NCBI GenBank assembly: GCA_003583745.1 | Contig: QXPY01000020.1 | Span: 1 to 37,431, forward strand | Origin: Rhodocyclales bacterium GT-UBC | Lineage (GTDB): Bacteria; Pseudomonadota; Gammaproteobacteria; Burkholderiales; Rhodocyclaceae | DNA: 37,431 nt | Reading direction: 5' to 3' | In this document: positions 1-6,551 of the stretch, piece by piece | Numbering within the stretch: position 1 is the stretch's first letter | Layout of the letters: each line of letters opens with the position of its first letter | The notes under the pieces: model-generated | What the model was told of the DNA's origin: nothing | Seen by the model: only the letters and a program-made list of their open reading frames with translations | Databases searched by the model: none | Made by a program: the position numbers and the translations under genes

Positions 1-54
1 TGAGCACCGGCAACGCCAATTGGGCGCTGAAAAGACGGGGGAGTCCATCCCATC

Positions 55-129
55 ACTCAACCTCGCTCCCTTCGGTCGCTGGACGCTGCGCGATAAAGCC
101 GCGCAGCGCCGGTTAGCTCTACGTTAGGT
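55..129 (+). other. integron attC recombination site
   Basis: The right core site reads GTTAGGT (123-129), which fits the GTTRRRY consensus, and a left core-like ACTCAAC (55-61) fits RYYYAAC. Between them is a perfect 9-bp stem (84-92 with 100-108) around a 7-nt loop, extended by GG/CC with an extra A at 83, as expected for the folded single strand used by integron integrases. The next ORF starts 6 bp behind the core, as cassette genes do. The outer cores are only partly complementary. No integrase gene is in the window. Confidence 0.8.
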
Positions 130-134
130 GTCGC

Positions 135-527
135 ATGCTTCCCGCTGAATGGAAATCTGCTTTTATTGCCGCTGCAGAAAGTTTGGGTGAGGGCGAATTC
201 AATGCACTACTCAGCCCGTCGTGGTGTTCATGGACCACATTTTCTCGCCTTGCCTCTGACGCAGGCTATTGGACAGCTGGTTTGCCAAAGCTAAATGAAA
301 TTGGCGATTCGTTCATTCACGATGGTGGAGTTTGGGGGCAACCGTTTTCGTACAGTGACATCGCACATCTCATCATTCCGGCTAAGTTTTTCTGGGAGTC
401 CAGCGCCGTGGGCACGTACAGCTGCGGAGAAAAGGAACAAAACATCAAGGCTCTGTCCGTTCGCTTGGCATCCGAAAAAATTCCTCATCGGCTTACGCCA
501 TTGGTTCTCGAAATCAAAGTCTTCTAG
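135..527 (+). CDS. integron cassette hypothetical protein
   Basis: This 130-residue protein is of a family I cannot name. It is soluble, has no signal peptide, and is rich in Trp, Phe and Tyr in the first 90 residues. The C-terminal part ends in IPHRLTPLVLEIKVF and looks like a normal folded domain rather than a shadow ORF. The ATG lies 6 bp after the attC core with no recognisable ribosome binding site, which is common for cassettes that depend on read-through or leaderless starts. A left-core-like ACCTAAC follows 36 nt after the stop, so the gene has cassette boundaries on both sides. Function is unknown. Confidence 0.6.
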   Translation: MLPAEWKSAFIAAAESLGEGEFNALLSPSWCSWTTFSRLASDAGYWTAGLPKLNEIGDSFIHDGGVWGQPFSYSDIAHLIIPAKFFWESSAVGTYSCGEKEQNIKALSVRLASEKIPHRLTPLVLEIKVF

Positions 528-563
528 CCCAGTCATGCGTACTCGCTTTCCCGCCAGAGCAAC

Positions 564-570
564 ACCTAAC
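564..570 (+). other. left core-like end of a truncated attC
   Basis: ACCTAAC matches RYYYAAC and is the exact complement of the GTTAGGT core at 123-129. That is how the two ends of one cassette's recombination sites should relate. No inner stem and no GTTRRRY core follow within 150 bp, so I read it as the surviving edge of an attC whose remainder was lost at a junction. A 7-bp match alone is weak evidence. Confidence 0.35.
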
Positions 571-837
571 ATTCGTATATGGACTCCCCCAAAAAGCAAG
601 GAAACTGATCGATAGGTTTGGCTGTATGAAAGCGCATGCAGTCGTATATCCGGCATCGATAGTGGGTTCTATTTGACCCGTGCCGACATGGAATCTGCCC
701 ACGGAGCGCCAATCGGTACGAGCGGCAGGCATGAAGCTGCCGGCAGAGTTATCGGCGTCAATCCGTGTGGGTGCGACCCAATTTGCCATGACGGGCCGAC
801 GTCCCCCCGTTTTCCGACGTCCCCCCGTAATTGAGTA
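571..837. other. non-coding stretch with no recognised gene
   Basis: No convincing reading frame is found on either strand. The open frames are compositionally odd and overlap each other. The stretch ends in a tandem C-rich repeat. It is probably debris between a broken cassette boundary and a decayed gene, possibly including an insertion-sequence end. Confidence 0.4.
796..828. repeat. 15-bp direct repeat, two copies
   Basis: CCGACGTCCCCCCGT occurs at 796-810 and again at 814-828, an 18-bp period. Closely spaced short repeats of this kind occur at the termini of some transposons as transposase sites, so this may be an insertion-sequence end relic. No transposase of matching position is seen next to it. 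Confidence 0.6.
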
Positions 838-856
838 GCGCCCAACGTTGGAGCGC
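838..856. repeat. near-perfect palindrome
   Basis: The arms GCGCCCAAC and GTTGGAGCGC meet at an AAC|GTT centre and pair fully except for one extra A at 852. The left arm contains GCCCAAC, which fits RYYYAAC. The right arm fails GTTRRRY at its last base. It could be a collapsed attC whose central stem was deleted, or a transposon-end palindrome. Confidence 0.45.
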
Positions 857-861
857 AAAAG

Positions 862-1033
862 CTAGACGCCATTTTCTCCACCCTCTTGGAAACCCTGCTT
901 GTTGGCGTCTTTTATTGACCTGGCTGGCTCGTTTTGCGTGCAATTACGGTACCGCTATCCTCCTTAAGCACCAGCTCCGCACAATGAATACTTTGTTGCA
1001 ACGGTTGGAGCAGCAATACCTTTTACTCTAAAA
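862..1033 (+). pseudogene. decayed small membrane protein gene
   Basis: In frame 1 from 862 the translation gives LLVGVFY, a stop (TGA, 916), then PGWLVLRAIT. From about 947 frame 2 continues with RYRYPP, a stop at 965, then HNEYFVATVGAAIPF up to about 1024. The order FY(W)PGWLVLR, then RYPP, then HNEYFVA recalls a family of short hydrophobic hypothetical proteins that I know from proteobacterial genomes and cassettes. One frame change and two in-frame stops are needed, so the copy is broken. The family match is from memory only. Confidence 0.5.
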
Positions 1034-1156
1034 AATTATATTGGCATAATTCGATTGCCATATACCAAACCTCTCTACCATCCCAGTCCAGTCGACCGAC
1101 AACCAGCCAGCTATGCTGTCTGCCGTCGGCTGCACTTTCACAAGGCTGAAACGCAC

Positions 1157-1612
1157 ATGTTCGCGAACCTATTTGGAAAAAAAGCCGCCACACCTCTTTA
1201 TTACTTGATTCATCCACGTTCATCGGAGGCGCTTGGCCCTTGGTCAGATTGTTTTCCTCAATACAAGGAGGTGGTGGGTTATTCCAGCTTAGGGCACTTC
1301 TTTATGCGCGACCCTGACACAAGCGAATACATTGTGCTCCATCCCTTTAAACAATCAGCGAAGTCTTATGGCGCGCATGAAACGGTAGAGAAGTTTGAAG
1401 GCTCTGTTCTCAAAGAGCCAGGGTTTCAAGAGTATGTCCTTCGCCCTGAGCATGTTGATACTGTTGCGAAGCGTTTGGGAGCGTTGCCTCCAGAGGAAAT
1501 TTATATCCCAAAGCCATATCCCTTCATAGGTGGCAGCGATGCCCCAGACACATATGACAAAGGGAATGTCTGGGTATTTGCCCGCATCGTGGCGCAGATG
1601 GTCGGCTTATAA
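1157..1612 (+). CDS. DUF1851 / T6SS immunity protein Tdi1-like
   Basis: This 151-residue soluble protein has the pattern GYSSLGHFFMRDPDTSEYIVLHPF near residues 40-65 (cited in parts), then PGFQEYVLRPEHV and a C-terminal PKPYPFIGGSDAPDTYDKGNV stretch. This order is typical of the DUF1851 family, whose best-studied members include the immunity protein to the type VI DNase effector Tde1. I start at ATG 1157, because the upstream in-frame Met would add 34 residues that do not resemble the domain. No effector or T6SS gene is nearby, so it would be an orphan immunity gene, common in cassette arrays and islands. Confidence 0.7.
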   Translation: MFANLFGKKAATPLYYLIHPRSSEALGPWSDCFPQYKEVVGYSSLGHFFMRDPDTSEYIVLHPFKQSAKSYGAHETVEKFEGSVLKEPGFQEYVLRPEHVDTVAKRLGALPPEEIYIPKPYPFIGGSDAPDTYDKGNVWVFARIVAQMVGL

Positions 1613-1639
1613 GCATGACTAGTTTGCATAAAGAATAAC

Positions 1640-1689
1640 GGAGGCAAGAAGCAGCCAAGCTATGAATGCACATCACATAGCGTGCCTCC
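1640..1689. other. two-part hairpin between small genes
   Basis: GGAGGCA (1640-1646) pairs with TGCCTCC (1683-1689), and inside it GCTATG (1659-1664) pairs with CATAGC (1676-1681). A 12-nt bulge lies on the 5' side only. No T-run follows, so it is a poor intrinsic terminator. It sits between the immunity-like gene and the next small gene. It could act as an RNA processing or stability element, or as a recombination relic. Confidence 0.4.
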
Positions 1690-1727
1690 CTCCCTACATC
1701 CGAAGGAAAACTTAATTTGATTTTCAT

Positions 1728-1973
1728 ATGAATACCCTGTTCTTACTTATTGCCGTCGCAATTCTGTTAGTGCTTGGCTCGCAGGTATACGTCACCGTGA
1801 TCATCGCCAAACTCAGACGTTCAGGCGATTATCCGTTGCCTGGGCAAGCCACCATGGCCGACGTCGAGCGCTTACACAAGCAAGGCTTGTCGACCTGGGC
1901 GATGCGCTGCTACCGTGAAATCCATGGCTGCAGCCTTCGCCAAGCGAAAGAAGCAATTGAGAAACTCGGTTAA
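1728..1973 (+). CDS. small membrane protein with L7/L12-like C-terminal segment
   Basis: This 81-residue protein has one strong transmembrane helix at about residues 3-27 (LFLLIAVAILLVLGSQVYVT), followed by a basic stop-transfer stretch. The cytoplasmic tail ending CYREIHGCSLRQAKEAIEKLG resembles the helix-turn-helix end of ribosomal protein L7/L12's C-terminal domain (the GLSLKEAKE-type motif). Such membrane-anchored L7/L12-tail proteins recur as hypothetical proteins in bacteria. Their role is not known to me. The ATG at 1728 is preceded by a spaced GAAGGAAAA (about 1701-1709), which is rather far for a ribosome binding site. Confidence 0.65.
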   Translation: MNTLFLLIAVAILLVLGSQVYVTVIIAKLRRSGDYPLPGQATMADVERLHKQGLSTWAMRCYREIHGCSLRQAKEAIEKLG

Positions 1974-2063
1974 TCCTATCGACTGGTTGCTTCGCCCTTG
2001 CCAATTAATTACGCTGAAGGCATAACCCATAATTCATAAAAAATAATATTGACAGGAAAAATT

Positions 2064-2306
2064 GTGGAATTTGTCCCTTACATCTTTGCAACAATTACCA
2101 TTCTGGTCGGACTCAAAACGATTTTCACCCGGGAAGCGACACTTAACATCAAGTTGTGGGGCACGGCCTCGGACGATCCACCTCATAAAACCGAAGCAGG
2201 ATATGCAACCTCTCACCATACCGGCTTTATCGCAGTTCTCATTGGCATCGGTGAAATTGCCATAGGGGTGAGCATCCTGACGAAAGGTCCGGCGTTTCTC
2301 TCTTAG
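2064..2306 (+). CDS. small two-helix membrane protein
   Basis: The product is about 80 residues, with hydrophobic segments near residues 3-20 (FVPYIFATITILVGLKTIF) and 56-73 (GFIAVLIGIGEIAIGVSIL). The middle part is polar and includes LWGTASDDPPHKTEAGYATSH. I choose GTG 2064 because AGGA (2054-2057) lies at good distance, and a TTG at 2049 is the alternative. I do not recognise the family. It is one of a row of short co-oriented genes in the accessory patch. Confidence 0.55.
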   Translation: MEFVPYIFATITILVGLKTIFTREATLNIKLWGTASDDPPHKTEAGYATSHHTGFIAVLIGIGEIAIGVSILTKGPAFLS

Positions 2307-2423
2307 TTTTGACTCCAGCTGTTTGCCAAAAACAAAGCCGGCAAGCTTCGGTGATAAGGTCACCCCGGCCAAACCCCCATTCAGAATAAAACGCCTTCGT
2401 CGGCCGCTTCCTCCGCAGATGCC

Positions 2424-2834
2424 ATGCACTATCTACTCCTAATTGGCGCGACATTATGGTTTTCGTTCCTGGCCCCCCTCAAGCTGACGTTGGCAACAGC
2501 CATTTCTCTTGCCGCCATCGCAGCCCTTGTTCGCTTCCTTGCTCACTTCCTGGCGGGGGTTACCGTTTCCTTTTGGGATGCGGTCAAAGCTATCGGAAAC
2601 TCTCTGATTTTTCTGGCGATTGCAGCATTCACGCTTTATAGCTTCTCAAGGGGATCCGGGATAACTGATATCTCCGGCCTATCCGTACTGGTTGTTTTTT
2701 GCGCATTTCTGGCGACCTATATTTTCGCTTTTCAATTTACGCTAAAGCTCGCATTTGGTACCAGTTCGGTTATTGCGCTTGCTTCAACAGTCGCATCCAC
2801 AGGCGCATTTTTCCTCTCGCGAAACTTCCTCTGA
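2424..2834 (+). CDS. hypothetical integral membrane protein
   Basis: The protein has 136 residues and is almost entirely hydrophobic, with probably four transmembrane helices (about 3-20, 24-47, 60-78 and 90-130). Short charged loops such as FSRGSGITD lie between helices 3 and 4. No catalytic or binding motif is visible and I recognise no family. The ribosome binding site is weak. The preceding 117-nt gap contains nothing I can name. Immediately after the stop the transposase debris begins, so an original operon partner may have been lost. Confidence 0.6.
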   Translation: MHYLLLIGATLWFSFLAPLKLTLATAISLAAIAALVRFLAHFLAGVTVSFWDAVKAIGNSLIFLAIAAFTLYSFSRGSGITDISGLSVLVVFCAFLATYIFAFQFTLKLAFGTSSVIALASTVASTGAFFLSRNFL

Positions 2835-2884
2835 TAGTCCATATGCTTTCCACGGGATATATGGATCCCGTTGCAACGATACTG

Positions 2885-3000
2885 AGTCGGCCCTGAACAA
2901 TTCGTTGCGCCAGACTTTGATGTCAGGCACCTCGGCGAACTGTAACCCTTGTCCACAAAGACCGCTTTCGGTTTCTGGTCCGTCAAGATCGTCACCTGCT
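2885..3000 (-). pseudogene. IS5-family transposase fragment (C-terminal part)
   Basis: On the minus strand one frame reads LTDQKPKAVFVDKGYSS, then shifts to EVPDIKVWRNELFRADSV. VDKGYrG.EV and the IxVWR segment are hallmarks of the DDE domain's last acidic region in IS5-group transposases. The fragment has no start, is frame-shifted around the GYSSPEV segment, and stops well before the expected end, so it is dead. It abuts the IS1182-like fragment, indicating insertion or recombination between two elements. Confidence 0.65.
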
Positions 3001-3064
3001 CGACAGCCTCGGCTTGATCCCCTGCCGATCCGCCAGCTCGACCAGAGATCGGCGGCCACGCTCC

Positions 3065-3258
3065 AGTAGCCGGCGATTGGTCGGGTAAGCGCAGGCGCCG
3101 CTCTAATCATTGCAGTACCGGGTATCGAAGTGGGAAAGATCGAATTCGTGGTCGAACAGGTGATGCACGGCATGTTCGAAACTGCCCGGCAGCAACTGCC
3201 TTTCCAGATCCACCACCAGGAATCTCGGGCTGGTAACGATCGCAATGTAGCGGGCCAT
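3065..3258 (-). pseudogene. IS1182-family transposase fragment (N-terminus)
   Basis: Starting from an ATG at 3258 on the minus strand the reading gives MARYIAIVTSPRFLVVDLER, then QLLPGSFEHAVHHLFDHEFD, then LSHFDTRYCND followed by a stop and SGACAYP. This is the conserved start of IS1182-group transposases (LPGTFE-HALxxLIDxEIDLS-FDARYRND-TGAxAYP). The stop after residue 51 and the loss of similarity after AYP show it to be a remnant of roughly 60 codons. Beyond it the sequence turns into the IS5-type piece. Confidence 0.8.
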
Positions 3259-3386
3259 GGCACCTCCCTGACTTCAACTCCAGGTTTGAACCTTGTTATT
3301 CCATATGGTTCACGGCACGATGCCGGCATGAATACTATTCTTCTACAGCTTCGTTGGGGCGCTCATAAACAAGGAGGTTTTGCGCT

Positions 3387-3917
3387 GTGAAGGCACTCAT
3401 TCTCGCGTTCGTTGTTCTTGCCGTTCTCGCCATCGCATTTGTCGTGCTCAAGCGCCGTTCATTTTCTAGCGCTGCCGACTCTCCGTGGCCGTTCTATGCA
3501 AAAAAACCGCTCACTCAACCCGAGCAAATCCTTTACCACCGCCTTGTCGCCGCCATGCCAGAGTGCATCGTCCTCGCTCAAGTCCAACTGTCTCAGGTTC
3601 TCGGGGTAAAGAAGGGATTCAATTTTCGCGAGTGGAATAACCGAATCAACCGCATGAGTCTCGACTTTCTGGTGTGTCTCAAGGACTCAACGATCGTCGC
3701 AGCTATCGAACTCGACGACAAAACCCACGAGCGCGCCTCTCGCGTTGAGGCCGACGCAAAGAAAGGGAAGGCATTGTCATCTGCCGGCATTGCCCTTGTG
3801 CGTTGGAATGTTGCCGTACTCCCCGATGAAGATGCCATTCGTCAGGCGCTCGCGGGAGGCGCGCCCCAACCAATCATTCCCCCGGACCTATCGCGGCAAG
3901 CCTCGCCAGCCCGGTAA
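3387..3917 (+). CDS. DUF2726 domain membrane-anchored protein
   Basis: This 176-residue protein starts with GTG behind an excellent AAGGAGG (3370-3376). An N-terminal helix (residues 3-21) anchors it. Residues 33-155 form a DUF2726 domain (PWPFYAKKPLTQPEQILYHRL, then GFNFREWNNRINRMSLDFLV and AIELDDKTH). DUF2726 is related to restriction-endonuclease-like folds: the DF and ELDD-KTH positions with the later lysine (KKGKAL) resemble a D-(D/E)xK-type core, so nuclease ancestry is likely while activity is unproven. It follows the transposase debris, and its own strong ribosome binding site suggests independent expression. Confidence 0.8.
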   Translation: MKALILAFVVLAVLAIAFVVLKRRSFSSAADSPWPFYAKKPLTQPEQILYHRLVAAMPECIVLAQVQLSQVLGVKKGFNFREWNNRINRMSLDFLVCLKDSTIVAAIELDDKTHERASRVEADAKKGKALSSAGIALVRWNVAVLPDEDAIRQALAGGAPQPIIPPDLSRQASPAR

Positions 3918-4006
3918 ATTCAGATGTTATGCCTTTGCTTTCACTTACGCGGGAGTACCCACGTTAGATAAAAGCTAATATCGCATTATTTGCGTTCTTC
4001 GCTCCC

Positions 4007-4747
4007 ATGAAACCTGAAGTTCAGCCCAACAAGCTCGTCGTGTTCTCCGGCGCTGGAGTCAGTGCTGAGAGTGGCTTGCCGACATTCCGCGATGCAAACG
4101 GTCTCTGGAATGCGGCTTCCTGGGAAAGAATGTCAAGCCCGCAGGGCTGGAAGAAAGACCCCAAAGCTGTTCTTGACTTCTACAACGCGCGAAGAATTGA
4201 GGCTTGGCAGGCAAAGCCAAATGCCGCGCATCTTGCGATTGCGTCTTTGGAGGCGGCATTTGAAGTAGTCGTCATTACCCAAAACGTCGACGAACTCCAC
4301 GAACGCGCAGGGTCTAGCAAAGTCGTTCATGTACACGGCCAAATTGCCTACGCAAGAGGAACCTCTCATACACGCAAACGCTATCGAGTCGACGACGCGC
4401 CAATAACGCTGGGGCAGCTTTGCGAGGACGGAAGTCAGTTGCGACCAGATGTTGTTTGGTTCGGAGAAGACGTCGAGTTTCTAGAAGAAGCCAAGTCACA
4501 TATCGCCAGTGCGGGCAAAGTCTTGGTCGTGGGCACCTCACTTTCGGTCTTTCCCGTTGCCTCGTTGGTTAAAGCGGCCAGAGGACGGGCCGAAAAGGTT
4601 CTGGTCTCGCTAGATGTTAGTCGGCCTCCCTACGGATACTCGTTTGTCCGAAGCAAGGCCACCGAAGCTGTTCCCGCTCTTGCCGCTAGATGGCTTGCCG
4701 AGGCACGCCAGAACTCAAATGAATTACGCTTGCCAGCAGAGCCCTAA
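4007..4747 (+). CDS. Sir2-family NAD-dependent protein deacylase, zinc-poor variant
   Basis: This is a sirtuin of 246 residues. The NAD site GAGVSAESGLPTFRD is at 15-29, TQNVDELHERAG at 91-102, the catalytic His at 110 in HVHG, RPDVVWFGE at about 145-153, and the GTSLSVFPVA loop follows. Y59 and R62 in FYNARR match the Tyr-x-x-Arg pair that gives CobB/SIRT5-type enzymes their preference for succinyl or malonyl lysine. The zinc-ribbon region (112-142) is shortened and holds a single cysteine (C139), so the four-cysteine zinc site is absent. It lies in the accessory patch between DUF2726 and an acetyltransferase. The chemistry is probably retained, but the substrate is unknown. Confidence 0.88.
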   Translation: MKPEVQPNKLVVFSGAGVSAESGLPTFRDANGLWNAASWERMSSPQGWKKDPKAVLDFYNARRIEAWQAKPNAAHLAIASLEAAFEVVVITQNVDELHERAGSSKVVHVHGQIAYARGTSHTRKRYRVDDAPITLGQLCEDGSQLRPDVVWFGEDVEFLEEAKSHIASAGKVLVVGTSLSVFPVASLVKAARGRAEKVLVSLDVSRPPYGYSFVRSKATEAVPALAARWLAEARQNSNELRLPAEP

Positions 4748-4833
4748 CCATACCTCGCGTCCTGACCTGCCGGCCTGCTCATTTATGACCGGCTCCCGGC
4801 AACATAGACCCTCATTCGCCAAAGTATTTTCCC

Positions 4834-5385
4834 GTGGCTGACCTCATCGAGTTTGAAACAAAACGTCTTGTTTTGCGGCAATGGAAGCCTGCCGACCGCG
4901 AAGCTTTTGCCGCTATCAACGCAGATGCCAGAGCCATGGCGTTTTTTCCTGCCCCACTCAGCCGTGCCGAAAGCGATTTGCTCGCCGACCGTTGCGCGAC
5001 ATTGATCAGGGAACGCGGTTGGGGATTTTGGGCTGCCGAATTGAAGGCTTCGCACCAATTCATCGGTTTCGTTGGCCTGCATGTTCCCACGGCAGAATTG
5101 CCGTTTTCACCCTGCGTCGAAATCGGCTGGCGGCTTTCCGTCGAACATTGGGGCAAGGGATTGGCGACGGAAGCCGCGCAAGGCGCTCTCCGAATCGGGT
5201 TTGGCGCAATCGGGCTGGAGGAAATCGTGTCATTCACGGCGGTTGGAAACACCAGGTCTCGTGCCGTGATGGAAAAACTCAACATGTGCCCATCCGGCAC
5301 CTTTGAACACCCTCTGCTGCCCATTGAAAGCCCCTTGCGCCTGCATTGCCTCTACCGTTTGAAACGTCCTCGCCTCGAGACATGA
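4834..5385 (+). CDS. GNAT family N-acetyltransferase (RimJ/RimL type)
   Basis: The protein has 183 residues. It opens with FETKRLVLRQWKPADREAF, the usual RimJ/RimL start. The acetyl-CoA pyrophosphate loop is WGKGLATEAA (residues 109-118), followed by the IVSFTAVGNTRSRAVMEKL segment that closes the fold. It would transfer an acetyl group from acetyl-CoA to an amine, a protein N-terminus or a small molecule. I use the GTG at 4834, which places the start directly before the conserved ADLIEFET segment. The ribosome binding site is poor. A role opposite the neighbouring sirtuin is conceivable but only positional. Confidence 0.85.
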   Translation: MADLIEFETKRLVLRQWKPADREAFAAINADARAMAFFPAPLSRAESDLLADRCATLIRERGWGFWAAELKASHQFIGFVGLHVPTAELPFSPCVEIGWRLSVEHWGKGLATEAAQGALRIGFGAIGLEEIVSFTAVGNTRSRAVMEKLNMCPSGTFEHPLLPIESPLRLHCLYRLKRPRLET

Positions 5386-5451
5386 CAACGCGCCATCCTT
5401 CCCCATTCCTGGCTTTTCGTCATCGCACGCATTTCAGACCGCCGGCATGTC

Positions 5452-5811
5452 ATGAAACCAGCGAGTGAGGACCTGGCATTCCGCGTGCCGGTCTGGGAGG
5501 CCCTGGGCGAATTGTTTCTGGACAACGAGCCGCAACTCGCCTACCTGATTCGGGCCTGCGCCGAATCGCCCTATTCCCTGAAAGAACTCGATCAGATTTT
5601 GTTCAGTGAGGTATGGCCCGCACTCAGCCCCAATCTGGCCTCAGTGGCCGGCGAATGGGCTGGCTGGAATCGCGAATGGTTGATCAGGACCGTATTGGAA
5701 AAACAGCGGACAGCTTCTTCCCGACTTTGGTGGCTGAATCCCGTGAAACTGTATTTTTGTTCGCCTTGGTTTCGGATTCGAAAAGAAATCGAGCGACAGC
5801 GCTCGCACTGA
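5452..5811 (+). CDS. DUF7079 family protein
   Basis: This soluble protein of 119 residues has the pattern VWEALGELFLDNE, then SPYSLKELDQILFSEVWPALSPNLASVAGEWAGWN, which I recognise as the DUF7079 family. These proteins are small and often lie in islands or near polymorphic-toxin loci. No function is established to my knowledge. The C-terminus (LWWLNPVKLYFCSPWFRIRKE) is aromatic and basic and may contact a membrane. It ends 10 nt before the next ORF, so the two may be transcribed together. Confidence 0.7.
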   Translation: MKPASEDLAFRVPVWEALGELFLDNEPQLAYLIRACAESPYSLKELDQILFSEVWPALSPNLASVAGEWAGWNREWLIRTVLEKQRTASSRLWWLNPVKLYFCSPWFRIRKEIERQRSH

Positions 5812-5821
5812 CATATCAAAC

Positions 5822-6325
5822 ATGGCGAGTTGGCAAACCATGTCACGACAACGTTTATCCTTACTGATCATCCTGCTCGTCCTCGGATCGATAGCCGCCG
5901 CTTCGGTATCTGCCCTTTTCGTTTCATCATTGATGCCAAGCGAAGCAACAAAAAACGACCGAGAGCTGGCTATTTCGCTCACCGCGATACCGGACGACGA
6001 ATTTCGAGAGTTTGATTGGAACGGATGGAAGGTATTCCTGAAAAAATCACCTCAAGTACACGGTTTCTTGATGCCATTTCAAGATGGCTCTTATCGGCTA
6101 CCTGATCTGAATTGGGAAAGAACTGCCGTACGCTGCCGTGCCTTTCGTTTTGAAGCAGGATATTTCCGTTGTTTTGACCCCAGTCTGCCTTCTTGGTGGT
6201 TGGAGAACGCCCGCTGGAATGAAGAAGGCTTGAGTAGCAGCCGCTACATTCCACCGTTGCAGAAACCAGTATTCATTCTGGATGGGAACGAGCTGATTTT
6301 AGGAAGGCGCCCACTCCATCCCTAA
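5822..6325 (+). CDS. membrane-anchored hypothetical protein
   Basis: The protein has 167 residues with one N-terminal hydrophobic helix (about 13-36), either an uncleaved anchor or a signal. The outside part contains EFREFDWNGWKVFLKKSP and, later, FRCFDPSLPSWWLENARWN. The phrase W-G-x-V-F-x-K-K-S-P loosely recalls the start of the Rieske fold in cytochrome bc1 iron-sulfur proteins, but the C-x-H motifs that bind the cluster are missing. I therefore make no functional call. An in-frame ATG at 5840 with a GGCGAG upstream is an alternative start. Confidence 0.55.
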   Translation: MASWQTMSRQRLSLLIILLVLGSIAAASVSALFVSSLMPSEATKNDRELAISLTAIPDDEFREFDWNGWKVFLKKSPQVHGFLMPFQDGSYRLPDLNWERTAVRCRAFRFEAGYFRCFDPSLPSWWLENARWNEEGLSSSRYIPPLQKPVFILDGNELILGRRPLHP

Positions 6326-6551
6326 GCTACGAGAAAACAAAGGCAAACGGGTCGAGGCGCTCTCAGGGCATCTCTGATCGTCAAAACCTTGACTGGCGGC
6401 CGGATCCCTCGAAATCCAAGTCTCATTCGAAGTCACGCGATAGCCCCGACCACCGTTTGAGACATTTGGCTGACCTGCTTGATCCGCCAGCGCCTTCCCG
6501 GCACGATCGCTGGATGTACCGTTTCCCTGACCTCGCCGGGCACCGCTCGCC

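Noticed and set aside
831..1031. 66-residue protein reading through the region before the immunity-like gene
   Set aside because: Its frame does not match the recognisable family pieces, which lie in the two other frames; it is a chance open frame over a pseudogene.
3963..3969. GTTAGAT resembling an attC right core before the sirtuin gene
   Set aside because: No inner stem and no matching left core (RYYYAAC) within 100 bp upstream; a 7-bp match is expected by chance.
5822..6325. Rieske-type iron-sulfur protein
   Set aside because: Only a short resemblance at the N-terminal strand; the two C-x-H cluster-binding boxes are absent.
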